This document shows, in pieces, positions 1-8,824 of a stretch of 64,000 bases of DNA. The number at the start of each line of letters is the position of its first letter. Within the stretch, counting starts at the first letter, position 1. Where the stretch lies: positions 62,001-126,000 of the forward strand of contig CAVWXT010000005.1 of the NCBI GenBank assembly GCA_963759115.1, in the 5' to 3' direction. Origin of the DNA: CAVWXT01 sp963759115 (GTDB taxonomy: Bacteria; Planctomycetota; Planctomycetia; Pirellulales; Thermoguttaceae). The notes beneath the pieces were generated by a model. That model was not told the DNA's origin, did not search any database, and saw nothing but the letters and a program-made list of their open reading frames with translations. Both the position numbers and the translations under genes were made by a program.

Positions 1-852
1 GAGAAGCCGCTTGCGCCGCCGCCGGCCGGTCTTCTCGTCGGTGAAATGCTTGCTGGCAACGCAAATGTTCACGGTCACGCTGGCCTTCGGTTTCTCTTTC
101 GTTTGGCCCGAGGTGATCGTCTCCCGATAGTAGCCGTGTTTCTTCTTCAACAGTGCTCGCAAGCCGTGCGGCGGAGTCTTGGGGTCCTTGGGCTTTCGGC
201 CTCGCACGACGGCGGGAATGATGAATCCACGACGGGCGCGAAGAAGATACTGAATGACTTCTACGCTGAAAAAGCCCTTGTCCAGCAGCAAAAAGCGGAT
301 TTTTACGCCTCGGCGACGAACAATCGCCAACAGCCGCTGAAGCACCTCTTTCATCGAGTCGCCGTACTCGACTCGCACCAGCGCCAAGGTGTAACGGTAG
401 CCTTTGTGGAGTACCACAGCCGTGGCGTAGGCATGGAAATGGGTGGTGCCCGACTTCGGTTCGCCTCGAAAGATTTCCTTCTCGTCCCGCGCCGGCTGCC
501 CGTGATAGGGAATCAGCGTCAGGTCGATCGCCACCATGCGGGATTTGCGTCGCAACGCCTTGGGCACATGCGTCACCAAGGCGAGGTTCAAACGACGTTC
601 GAGTTCGGCGATTTCCGGCAACGTTACGGCCAAGGCGTTGCGAATCGTCTGATCCGACGGTGCATCGGCCAGATCGCGGCAGGCGGCAAACACGGAAACC
701 ACCCGTGCCGCGGCAATCAGGAGAATTTGGAGAAGCGTGGAAGTCGAACATTTATAACCCCGATACTCAAGGCGAAGCGCCGTCCCTATCCAGTCCTCGG
801 CGTACGCGTGGACCTCCGCCTTGGTGATGATATACTCCGTTTGTGAACGCAT
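1..852 (-). CDS. DDE transposase, ISH3/IS4-like, partial
   Basis: This is the N-terminal 284 residues of a transposase, open at the left edge. The reading on the minus strand contains AIDLTLIPYHGQP followed by KSGTTHFHAYAT, the usual first catalytic Asp region and following strand of ISH3-like DDE transposases. A later LLLDKGFFS stretch fits the second Asp. The third acidic residue would lie beyond the edge. The start is ATG at 852, preceded by AAGGAGG. Only opposite-strand shadows of this gene give a closed reading frame here, because the true frame has no stop inside the window. The family is inferred from motif spacing; the broader IS4 superfamily is the alternative. Confidence 0.75.
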   Translation of the reverse strand, partial: MRSQTEYIITKAEVHAYAEDWIGTALRLEYRGYKCSTSTLLQILLIAAARVVSVFAACRDLADAPSDQTIRNALAVTLPEIAELERRLNLALVTHVPKALRRKSRMVAIDLTLIPYHGQPARDEKEIFRGEPKSGTTHFHAYATAVVLHKGYRYTLALVRVEYGDSMKEVLQRLLAIVRRRGVKIRFLLLDKGFFSVEVIQYLLRARRGFIIPAVVRGRKPKDPKTPPHGLRALLKKKHGYYRETITSGQTKEKPKASVTVNICVASKHFTDEKTGRRRRKRLL

Positions 853-949
853 GGGTTTCCTCCTTGTGTGAACCTGGTTTGTGACCCAAGTTCTTTACTG
901 GAGGAACCTTGCGTTCACCTATATCAATTTCCCGAATTTGGAACTACTG
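1..949 (-). mobile_element. ISH3-like insertion sequence, one end
   Basis: This is an insertion sequence that runs off the left edge of the window. It holds a DDE transposase gene on the minus strand and about 97 bp of non-coding terminal sequence. The right boundary at about 949/950 is inferred, because the RAYT reading frame next to it follows its family up to that point and then diverges in the middle of a codon. The far end lies outside the window, so terminal repeats and target duplication cannot be compared. Confidence 0.7.
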
Positions 950-1355
950 AGCTTGCCAATTCATAGCGACCGCCGTCGAAGTGGTGCATGGCGGCGGCCA
1001 CCTCGGCGGCCGCCGCGCCGTCGCGGAGCACGCAGCTCCCCATTCCCTGGTCGAGCCACGCCTCGACGCGCTGCATGACCTCACGGGAGAGTTGCTGCAA
1101 TGTCCCGTCATTTTGCGGACCCGGATGGCGGCGCTGCCACGCGCTTCGCCACGCGGCCAGTTCATAGAGCTTCTCTTGTGGCAGCGAGTCGTGCAGGCGA
1201 AAAGTGACGAAGTACGTCGCCCCGTCCTGCCGCCAATGAGGCAAATGACGCAAGTACACTCGCACCGGCTTATCTTCGCGAAGGCCCTGAAATCCCGGCG
1301 GCGCGGGAAGGTTCGACATGGCAGCATCACAGGCGGCACGAGCCCTCTGACTCAT
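950..1355 (-). pseudogene. REP-associated tyrosine transposase (RAYT), truncated by IS
   Basis: This is the N-terminal part of a Y1/IS200-like transposase of the RAYT class, an HUH nuclease domesticated with REP palindromes. The reading contains LPHWRQDGATYFVTFRLHDS, typical of the RAYT N-terminus, and later HHFDGGRYEL, which in intact members is followed by a valine-rich strand and the HxH metal-binding motif. Here the frame diverges straight after RYELAS and ends in a stop within the neighbouring IS, so the catalytic HxH and tyrosine are missing. The start is ATG at 1355 or an internal ATG near 1319. REP-like hairpins lie immediately upstream at 1363-1508, as expected for this family. Confidence 0.75.
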
Positions 1356-1362
1356 GCCTGGT

Positions 1363-1508
1363 AGGACGAGTCTTCCAGTTCGTTCGTGTTTCGTAGGACG
1401 AGTCTTCTAATTCGTCCCGATTAGTCGCCATTCTAGGACGAGCGTTTCAACTCGTCCAGAATCGAGTCCACCTTCCTCTTGGACGAGTTGGAAAACTCGT
1501 CCTACGAT
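1363..1508. repeat. Row of four REP-like palindromes next to RAYT
   Basis: Four imperfect hairpins share the arms GGACGAGT and ACTCGTCC, at about 1372-1398, 1398-1426, 1434-1462 and 1479-1504. The last is the most symmetrical. Their position beside a RAYT gene suggests that they are its cognate REPs. A related palindrome set with GGACGGA arms lies at 25628-25706. Confidence 0.75.
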
Positions 1509-1529
1509 GGCCCTTAACATTCCCGCGGC

Positions 1530-2483
1530 CTACCTCCCCAGAATCAGCCACAGCACGGCCATCCGCACCGCCACGCCGTTGGCCACCTGCTCCAGAATGG
1601 CCGACTGCGGCCCGTCGGCAACCTCGGGCGTCACTTCCACGCCGCGATTGATCGGACCGGGCGCGAGGATCAAGATGTCGGGCCGGGCCTTGGCCAGCCG
1701 CTCGCGGTTCATGGCGTAGAGATGGGCGTATTCCCGCACCGAAGGGAACGGGCGCGTGTACTGTCGCTCGAACTGGATCCGCAACAGATTGAGCACGTCG
1801 ACCCGCGGCAGAATCTCGTCCAGGCTGTACGAGTATTCCACGCCCAACTCGGCCCAGCGGGGCGAGACCAGCGTCGACGGACCGCACACGATCACCCGCG
1901 CCCCCAGCTTCTTGAGCCCCCAGATGTTCGAGCGGGCGGTGCGGCTGTGGGCGATGTCGCCCACCAGGGCCACGGTCAGGCCCTCGATCCGGCCCTTCCG
2001 CTGGCGAATGGTCATGATGTCCAGAAGGCCCTGCGTGGGGTGTTCGTGCGGGCCGTCGCCCGCGTTGATCACTCCGCAACGGAGGTTTTGGGCCAGCAGG
2101 TGCGGCGTGCCGGGCGTGTGATGCCGCACCACCACCAGGTCGATGCCCATCGCCTCGATGTTCTTCGCCGTGTCGATGAACGTCTCGCCCTTCGACAGGC
2201 TGCTGGTGGAGGCCGAGAAATCGAGGGTGTCGGCCCCCAGCCGCCGGGCAGCCAGCGTAAAGCTGTTGCGGGTGCGGGTGGAGTTCTCGAAGAACAGGTT
2301 CACGCAGGTCTTGCCCACCAACAGCGGAATCTTCCGCTGGCCGTCGGCCATCGCCTGCTTGAACACCTCGGCCTTGTCGAGGATCAGGGTGATTTCCGCG
2401 GCGGAAAGCTCTTCGAGGCCCAACAGGTGCCGCCGAGTCCACAGGGCCGGAACCGGACCCAGATCGACCGTTGCCGTAACCAT
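1530..2483 (-). CDS. pyrB: Aspartate carbamoyltransferase catalytic subunit
   Basis: The enzyme joins carbamoyl phosphate to aspartate in the second step of de novo pyrimidine synthesis in the cytoplasm. The 317-residue product has the family length. It shows the carbamoyl-phosphate loop STRTR at about residues 68-72, SLSKGE at 95-100, HPTQGLLD at 148-155 and a C-terminal PGPINRG. The ATG at 2483 is preferred to a GTG six bases upstream, because AGGAGG at 2489-2494 is 5 bases from the ATG and would overlap the space needed by the GTG. No pyrI or other pyrimidine gene is adjacent. The frame is intact. Confidence 0.96.
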   Translation of the reverse strand: MVTATVDLGPVPALWTRRHLLGLEELSAAEITLILDKAEVFKQAMADGQRKIPLLVGKTCVNLFFENSTRTRNSFTLAARRLGADTLDFSASTSSLSKGETFIDTAKNIEAMGIDLVVVRHHTPGTPHLLAQNLRCGVINAGDGPHEHPTQGLLDIMTIRQRKGRIEGLTVALVGDIAHSRTARSNIWGLKKLGARVIVCGPSTLVSPRWAELGVEYSYSLDEILPRVDVLNLLRIQFERQYTRPFPSVREYAHLYAMNRERLAKARPDILILAPGPINRGVEVTPEVADGPQSAILEQVANGVAVRMAVLWLILGR

Positions 2484-2627
2484 GCACACCTCCTAGCGCT
2501 CGCGAGAAGCGCCTTCCGACAAACACCAAGTTGGCGCATTATACCGAACGGTTAGAAGGGGGGAAGAGAACCATGACGTGGCGAGGCTTCTTGGCAAGGG
2601 TTATGAGGGCCAAAGGCCCTGCCGTTC

Positions 2628-2780
2628 GCCAAGCCCAGGGCAACGCCCTGTGGAACGGAGGCGATTTCACACATCCTTCGGCCCAACGGGCCAATCACTC
2701 GACGAACGATTGGCCCGCTGGGCCGACAACATCGGTTCGATTGGGCCAATTCCCGCAGGGCGTTGCCCTGGGCTGGGTGA
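2628..2780. repeat. Palindromic repeat cluster between genes
   Basis: The 424-bp gap between pyrB and the next gene holds nested inverted repeats and no supported gene. CCCAGGGCAACGCCCTG near 2635 matches, in inverted orientation, CAGGGCGTTGCCCTGGG near 2757. Inside them, CGGCCCAACGGGCCAATC pairs with GATTGGCCCGCTGGGCCG. The whole stretch could fold into one long hairpin about 140 bp long. The rest of the gap shows nothing recognisable. Confidence 0.7.
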
Positions 2781-2907
2781 ACCGGGCTCCTTCGGAGCGG
2801 ACCAAACGATGCCAGAGAATCTCGCCGCACCAAGAGACAAAGCAGCATCGGCTTCCCGCGAGTTTCTTCCCGATCGCAGTCGGGCTTGGATCGCGGCTGA
2901 ACCCGGC

Positions 2908-3216
2908 CTATGCCGGCTGAAGAATCTGCAGCCGGGTGCTCAGCCGCATACTCTCGGTCTGCCGGCGGAACTCGGCCATGTGCGGCGTCTTCAGGTGGGC
3001 CTCCAAAGCGGCCAGGCTCTCCCACTTCTCGACCACCGTCACCACGTTCTCGCGGACCGGCCCTTGGGCCTCGAAGCCGCTGGGGGCGTCGATCATCGGC
3101 ACGTATTCAATGCAGCCGGCTTCCGCCCGCACTTGGGACACCAGCTTGCGGAACACGGCCTCCAGGTCGCCGCGGCGGCCGGCCGTCGTTTCAATCGTGG
3201 CGAGGACACAAATCAT
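2908..3216 (-). CDS. Antibiotic biosynthesis monooxygenase-fold protein (YgiN-like)
   Basis: This small 102-residue cytoplasmic protein fits the dimeric ferredoxin-like ABM fold. Visible family features are the N-terminal strand MICVLATIETTAGRRGDLE, a central AGCIEYVPM strand, VVEKWESLAALEAHLKTPHM (the most conserved part) and a short C-terminal strand. Members include quinol monooxygenases and heme-degrading enzymes. The substrate cannot be assigned here. It sits alone on the minus strand, upstream of the palindrome cluster and downstream of parDE, with no operon partner. Confidence 0.85.
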   Translation of the reverse strand: MICVLATIETTAGRRGDLEAVFRKLVSQVRAEAGCIEYVPMIDAPSGFEAQGPVRENVVTVVEKWESLAALEAHLKTPHMAEFRRQTESMRLSTRLQILQPA

Positions 3217-3259
3217 GATGCGGTGCTCCTGGGTTGGTTTGCAGCGATCGGCCGCTGGC

Positions 3260-3580
3260 TTACTCTTGATCCTCGAAGACCGCCGCGATGTCCCGCGCGG
3301 CGTGCAGTACCCGGATGATCTCGACGCCGCCTTCGATGGGCCGATAGAAGATCAGATAGTTCTCGAATCCCCGCACCTGCCAGGCGCGGAGGCCAGCAAA
3401 CCGCTTGCTAAGGTGCTCCTGACGTTGGCCCAGTTCCGGCATCGCCGCCAGTTGTTCGAAGGTGGCGTCGGCAGCGCGGAGAAACTGCACCGCGACGGTG
3501 CGACTTCGTTGGGCGAGGTACAAGAAGTGCTGATCCACGTCACGCTCAGCCAGCGGTCTGAGTACATACGGACGTTTCAA
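3260..3580 (-). CDS. parE: ParE/RelE-type toxin
   Basis: A 106-residue toxin of the ParE/RelE superfamily. Family features are the N-terminal AERDVDQHFLYLAQ helices, the middle GLRAWQVRGFENYLIFYRPIEGG (split arginine and tyrosine-rich strands) and the final strand EIIRVLHAARDI. ParE members poison DNA gyrase and RelE members cut mRNA. The sequence fits ParE better. The start is probably TTG at 3580, which overlaps the antitoxin stop by 4 bases (TTGA), so the pair is translationally coupled. Confidence 0.88.
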   Translation of the reverse strand: MKRPYVLRPLAERDVDQHFLYLAQRSRTVAVQFLRAADATFEQLAAMPELGQRQEHLSKRFAGLRAWQVRGFENYLIFYRPIEGGVEIIRVLHAARDIAAVFEDQE

Positions 3581-3834
3581 TTGTGATGCTCCCCAACGCG
3601 TTTGAGGAGATCAGCTTCCTTAGTCGCCCAATACTCATCGTCAATCTCGATCGGCGGGCCCGAATTGATCCCTTCCAGCAGGAGTTGCTCCAATCGCTCC
3701 TGGGCCGCCCGCTTCTGGTCCTCGCGGACGAGTTGGCGGATGTATTCGCTGGCCGTGCTGTAGCCGCCCTGGGCGATCTTCTGTTCGATAAAGGCCCGCA
3801 TCGAGTCGGGCAGCGAGATGTTCATGGTGGTCAT
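3577..3834 (-). CDS. parD: ParD-type antitoxin
   Basis: An 85-residue antitoxin with a ribbon-helix-helix N-terminus (MTTMNISLPDSMRAFIEQ) followed by YSTASEYIRQLVRED, the canonical ParD motif. The charged C-terminal tail would wrap the toxin. The start at 3834 is chosen because the RHH strand begins there and GGAGG lies about 10 bases upstream. A longer reading from 3876 would include promoter DNA. It precedes the toxin gene with a 4-base overlap. Autoregulation is likely, given the dyad over the -35 element. Confidence 0.9.
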   Translation of the reverse strand: MTTMNISLPDSMRAFIEQKIAQGGYSTASEYIRQLVREDQKRAAQERLEQLLLEGINSGPPIEIDDEYWATKEADLLKRVGEHHN

Positions 3835-3857
3835 GGCGGGGGATACCTCCGAAGGAA

Positions 3858-3895
3858 AGTATACCCGGAATGGCATAAAATGGCAAGAGTTGCCA
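3858..3895 (-). promoter_or_regulatory. Promoter and operator of parDE
   Basis: On the minus strand TTGCCA (3881-3886) and TATACT (3858-3863) are separated by exactly 17 bp, a near-consensus sigma70 promoter. The dyad TGGCAAGAGTTGCCA at 3881-3895 overlaps the -35 box and is a good candidate for the ParD operator. Promoter matches are seen directly; operator function is inferred. Confidence 0.6.
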
Positions 3896-4077
3896 GGAAC
3901 GCGAGAATGACGGCATCAATTGGCCGAAATCCGTTGCTGGGACACCCCAAACGATCTCTTACTATCAGGGATTGACTACGTCCGGCGGGGCGGGCGGCGG
4001 CTGGACAGCAATGGCCATGCAGGGGTACACTCACCTCTCTACCATTTGGCACGGCGTACGCATTTTCGGAAGCCGCT

Positions 4078-6234
4078 ATGATTGAGACGGACTTTGACGT
4101 TCCATTTGTGGCCCGCATGGCCCTACGAGAGAAGCAGATTCAGCAGAGCTACCGGCCAATCATAGCGGTCCACAAGTGGTTTGCCCGTCGCCCCGGCACG
4201 CTGTTCCGGGGTTTGCTCTTGTCTGAATTCGGCTCCGAACCCGTTGCAGAAGCGTTTTGCAAGTCTAATCACCTGGATGGCCGCAAGGTGGCCGATCCCT
4301 TCATGGGTGGCGGAAGTCCGCTTATTGAAGCAAACCGGCTCGGGTGCCACGTAACAGGCTACGATATCAATCCCATGTCGTACTGGATTGTGCGGCAAGA
4401 GATTGAACACCTTGACTTGGCATCCTACCGAAAGGAAGCGACGCAGCTAATCAATGCAGTCCAGGAGGAGGTTGGAGGACTCTATACCACCAACTGTATT
4501 CACTGTTCGTCAGTGGCATCGGTGAAGTATTTCCTGTGGGTCAAGCAACATTGTTGCCCCAGTTGCGGGTCTAGTCTCGACTTATGGCCGGGATACTTAC
4601 TTGCCAAGAAAGTGCGACACCCTGCCAACGTTGTCGTGTGCCATCGTTGCGGTTGCTTGAATGAGGTATCGCACCTCGACAAGCCAGGAAAATGTTCTGG
4701 ATGCTTGGAACAGTTGAAGATCGAGGGAACTGCAATCCGTAATCGGATCACTTGCCACCATTGCAAGATGAAAAGCAAGTACCCCCTTGGTGAATCACCG
4801 CCCAGCCATCAATTGTTTGCAATCGAGTACCATTGCGTGAAATGCCGCCCGAATCATCGTGGGCGGTTCTTCAAGGTGCCAGATAAGGACAACCTACGTA
4901 AGGTGGCGGAAGCCGAAGGCCGCTTAAGGCAAACCAAGACACGCTTTGTTCCAACCGAAGAGATTTTACAAGGGGATGAGACAAAGCGGCTGTTTCGATG
5001 GGGCTACCAAAAGTACCGCGACTTATTCAACGCCCGACAGTTGCTCGGCCTGGAGATTAGTTGCCGGAAGATCGTCGCCGTCAAGGACCAGCGGGTAAGA
5101 AACGCGCTTGCTACGAACCTCTCGGACTTACTCCGGTATCAGAACATGCTGTGTCGGTACGACACGATGGCCTTGAAGTCGCTAGACATATTCTCGATTC
5201 ATAGTTTTCCTGTTTCGTTGGTGGAATGCGAATCCAACCTTCTGGGTATTGCATCTGGAGGGGCGGGAAACGTCGGTAGTGGAGGCTGGTCAAACATAGT
5301 TGCCAAGTACGCGAAGGCAAAGAGGTATTGCGACCGGCCTTTTGAGACGATCACCAACGGAACCAAGAGGCGGGTTGTCTATCCCGAAGGTGAGTGGATC
5401 GGGGACCGTCGTAACGGCAAAGTCGAGCGGGAAACAACGATTTGCTGTGCCGATTCCGCTACTGTCGCGATCAAGCCAGAAGTATTTGATGCGATTCTAA
5501 CCGACCCTCCATACTTCGGTAACGTACAATACGCCGAGTTGATGGACTTTTGTTATCTATGGCTGAGAAAGCTACTTGGAAACAAGGAACCTGGCTTCGA
5601 TAAGCTTTCGACTCGCAACAAGCGGGAATTGACGGGTAACACTACCGGTGGCCGTGGCCTAGAACACTTTACTCATGGCCTATCAAAAGTTTTCCGTTCT
5701 ATGGCCGCGGCATTGAAGCCGGGAGGACCGCTTGCCTTCACCTATCACCACAACGTTCTATCGGTCTACTCTGCTGTTGGCGTGGCGATTCTGGACGCCC
5801 GTTTACCCTGTACCGCAACCTTTCCTTGCCCAGCCGAAATGGGAGGGTCGATCCACATTGCCGGCACAGAGTCTTCTATCGTTGATACTGTCTTTGTATG
5901 CCGCAAGAATGCAGCGCCTCCGCCCGTTCCCAAAGACCCCACCGCCACAATTGTGCAGGTATTGGTCCGAGACGTTGAGGACTTAGCAAAAGCCGACTAC
6001 AAGGCTACCAAGGGGGATATTACCTGCCTTCTGTTCGGCCACCTTACCTGTTTGACCATCAACGGACTTTGGGACGGATGGGAACCCGATCTACCCGAGG
6101 CGGATAAGCTAACCCGCTTCGAGACTGCTGTTAGCGGCCTCGCGGTCGTTGATGACGTAAGAACTGCTGTAGAAGCAGCCCTAGGAAGTAAAACCCCACA
6201 AGGCAAGAAACAGGTCGCATTCCACTTTGTCTAA
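4078..6234 (+). CDS. Zinc-ribbon adenine-specific DNA methyltransferase
   Basis: A 718-residue N6-adenine methylase resembling the COG1743/DUF1156 group. The N-terminus has REKQIQQSYRPIIAVHKWFARRPG, cut short here as the HKWFARRP motif that marks this group. Motif I is DPFMGGGS at residues 73-80 and the catalytic DPPY is near residue 474. Between them, at about residues 140-265, are six CxxC pairs that probably form two or three zinc ribbons, an unusually large insert. The endonuclease gene starts 12 bp downstream on the same strand, so the two form a restriction-modification operon. The methylase frame is intact, unlike its partner, as expected if the methylase is tolerated or needed alone. 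Confidence 0.85.
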   Translation: MIETDFDVPFVARMALREKQIQQSYRPIIAVHKWFARRPGTLFRGLLLSEFGSEPVAEAFCKSNHLDGRKVADPFMGGGSPLIEANRLGCHVTGYDINPMSYWIVRQEIEHLDLASYRKEATQLINAVQEEVGGLYTTNCIHCSSVASVKYFLWVKQHCCPSCGSSLDLWPGYLLAKKVRHPANVVVCHRCGCLNEVSHLDKPGKCSGCLEQLKIEGTAIRNRITCHHCKMKSKYPLGESPPSHQLFAIEYHCVKCRPNHRGRFFKVPDKDNLRKVAEAEGRLRQTKTRFVPTEEILQGDETKRLFRWGYQKYRDLFNARQLLGLEISCRKIVAVKDQRVRNALATNLSDLLRYQNMLCRYDTMALKSLDIFSIHSFPVSLVECESNLLGIASGGAGNVGSGGWSNIVAKYAKAKRYCDRPFETITNGTKRRVVYPEGEWIGDRRNGKVERETTICCADSATVAIKPEVFDAILTDPPYFGNVQYAELMDFCYLWLRKLLGNKEPGFDKLSTRNKRELTGNTTGGRGLEHFTHGLSKVFRSMAAALKPGGPLAFTYHHNVLSVYSAVGVAILDARLPCTATFPCPAEMGGSIHIAGTESSIVDTVFVCRKNAAPPPVPKDPTATIVQVLVRDVEDLAKADYKATKGDITCLLFGHLTCLTINGLWDGWEPDLPEADKLTRFETAVSGLAVVDDVRTAVEAALGSKTPQGKKQVAFHFV

Positions 6235-7194
6235 CTGAGGAAATCGTGAACAAACCTGGCATCTTTCCCTTCGAGCGACCGTATAGCGAGGTGGAGGCGA
6301 AACTCGACCAATTCGCAGAGGCTGTAATCGGCTCTCTTGAGTCCAGTTTCCTCTCGATGCCAAAGGGCAAAGGTTTCGTCGAGTATTCAACATTCGAGCA
6401 AGCCTATGAAGTGCTAAAAAAGACGACCTCTGCCTTCTCCAACCTTGCGCGAGAACGTTTTCCTTGCGATCGGGCAAAACCCTATCGTGCTAATCGTTCT
6501 TCGGTCTATGCTCGGGTTCACACCCCCGGAATTGGCGTACGTTGCCTCCCAGGACTCCGGCAAGAACATTACGCAGCGGTATGCCAGGACCGTTGACCGC
6601 AACGTCCGGCTTGCTCCAACGAAGACCATAACGATTACTGACCATATTCAGGCGATGATTGACACCGCTTGCCGATTGCTGCAAGAGGGGGCAAAGGACG
6701 TAGGGGAATTGGCAATTCATCGCCTTGACAAGGCAGATACGAAGACTGGCAGCGATAGCTTGATCGCCGTAAGCAAAATCGGCGTACCCTACGCAATGTT
6801 ACTATACGAAAGAATGCTTGGCCGTCCGTTTGCTTGCCATCGTGATTCGATTAGCGAGCTAAAGGGCGATTACATGGAGTCACCCATAGAGGAAACGTTG
6901 TCAAGGGCGGGAGTCAGCTTTAGGAAAACAAAACGAGCGGAACGTGTTCCGGGCTTTGAGCAAGCCCCGGACTTCATTATTCCAGATGAGTTCAGCCCCC
7001 GCCTTGTCATTGAAGCGAAGATTACCGAAGATGACGGTACGGCGAGGGATAAAGTCACCAGGATTCAACACCTAGCGACCCTTAGCCGGAATCGGGTAGA
7101 GCAAGGACAGCCCGGTTTTGAGTTGATAGCGTGCATTGATGGTCGCGGGTTCGGGATCAGGCGTGAGGACATGAAAAAGGTGGCTCTTCCGGTT

Positions 7195-8824
7195 TTAGGT
7201 GCAGAACGCGAGAAATTCAGCCTTCAGGCCACGGACGATCTCGCGTAGCTCGGCGATGGTCCGCCCGGCGGCTTCCGACGCCCGGTTCAAGTCCAGGAGC
7301 AGCCGGTTCCAGAGCGTGTCGGCTGACTTCACGCCGTAGCAGCGTTTGGTGATGACGCGGGCCTTGTTGTTGGCCTCCTCGGCAGAATCTGTGGGTTGAT
7401 TTGGGCCGTGAAACTCAGTTTGAATCTGGATTTTCAGGGGTTTTCGTGATTTCGGGAGCCTCAACGATCTGATTCATAGATTCCATCCCCGTTTTTCCGT
7501 GGCAAAGGTCCGTGCGTTGCAGATGTGGGAGACCCGACGAGGGCCGTTACACAACAAGAAAACCCCGGTTTTGCGGCTGTTTCCACCGTCATTTATTTGC
7601 CCTGCCATCCCTCAGAAAATCCACCTTGCCAGGACGAATCCCCCGTAGGCCCATTTTTCACCCACAGATTTTGCCGAAGACCCTGTTGTTGATACCTTCA
7701 ACCGCCGCGCTGGTGTACCGCCCGTCGAAGTAGTTCAGGATGCCCGTCTTCCAGTTGTCGTAGGTCGTCCAGAACTTGGCGAAGTCCAGCCCCAGCGCTT
7801 CGGTTCCGCGCGGAGTTCGGCCAACTGCTGTTCGGCCGTGGCGCGGTCCGGCGCTGTATCGAAGATCTCCTTGAACCGCACCCGCACGTCATACACGTCC
7901 TTCAACGCGGGCAACCTGGCGAACAACTCCTCCAAGGCTGCGCGCTCTTCGGGCTTCAGGTCCTTCGGGTCGCGGCGGAACTCCCACATCAGCGAGCGGA
8001 ACCGTTTCTGCTCGGCTTTGGACAACTGGGCCTTGTGCTTCCGCGTGCTTTTTTTTTCGCAACTCATCCACCACCTCGTTGAACTGCTTGGCCACGTGGA
8101 ACCGGTCCACCACCAACCGGCTGTTGCGAAGTTGCTCGTTGCAGACCGGGCCGTAGACCTTCCCCATGTCCACGCGGTGCGTTTCCACCGCGGCGCGCTG
8201 CTCGGGCGTCAATTTCCCCAGGCATTCGAGGGCCGCTGCCGTGTCGCGCCCGCGGGCCACCGCCAGCACCTTCGGCGACTCCGGGTCGGTCAAGTCCGTC
8301 ATCACCGTCACGTACAACTTGTGCCGCTTCTTGAGGCTGATTTCGTCCATGCCCACGTGCTTGATGACCCGTGCCGGGTCGATCCGCTTGTCGTCCTTCA
8401 ACTGGTTCTCGACGATCAGTTCCACGGTCTCCGCCGAGATGCCCAGCCGCGCGGCCACCTCTTCTTCGTTGCTGCCGATGAGCATCCGCAGCACGTATTC
8501 CTCGAAGCGGTACGTGTACAGCACCTTCTTCCGCTTGAAGGGGGCGAAATGCTCCTGGCGATGCCCACAGCGCGAGCAACGATGGAAGCAGGGCTGGAAG
8601 ATCAGGAAGCTCGGCTGACCCCACAGGTCCAGGTCGCGGACCACATAGACGGTGTTCTTGTACTCGTAGGTGGACGGCTCTTCGTGGCCGCACTGCTCAC
8701 AACGGCAAGAGTCGGGCAGGGGGAACTTGACCTCGAAGCCGTGCCCGTCGCGCGAGCGCTCGTATCCCAACAGTTCCACACCCGGCGGCAAATCCAACTT
8801 CACTTTGACCTCGACCTGAGCCAT
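7195..8824 (-). pseudogene. ISL3-family transposase, frameshifted and MITE-interrupted
   Basis: The start is ATG at 8824 behind AAGGAGG. The N-terminal zinc-binding region has CEQCGHEEP and CSRCGHRQE, followed by a helix-turn-helix (EEEVAARLGIS) and the DDE core with VGMDEISLKKRHKL and DRFHVAKQFN. Three things break it: an A9 run near 8051-8059 where A8 would keep frame, a missing base near 7805, and a 311-bp MITE with its target duplication. After these are corrected the C-terminus reads AAVEGINNKARVITKRCYG, the strongly conserved ISL3 ending motif, and totals about 437 residues. It is probably inactive as it stands. Confidence 0.9.
7373..7683. mobile_element. 311-bp MITE with ISL3-type ends
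   Basis: The left terminus GCCTCCTCGGCAGAATCTG and the inverted right terminus GGGTCTTCGGCAAAATCTG match at 20 of 24 positions. The 8-bp direct repeat TGTTGTTG lies on both sides (7365-7372 and 7684-7691). Removing the element and one repeat restores the transposase reading exactly through GINNKARV. It has no reading frame of note. The GGnTCTTC start and the 8-bp duplication imply that an ISL3-family transposase mobilises it. Confidence 0.9.

Noticed and set aside
46..846. A 266-residue plus-strand reading
   Set aside because: It is the antisense shadow of the IS transposase, whose minus-strand frame has DDE motifs and a good ribosome binding site.
1447..2529. A 360-residue minus-strand reading over pyrB
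   Set aside because: It overlaps the well-supported pyrB in another frame and is rich in Arg, Gly and Pro, as expected of a GC-rich shadow.
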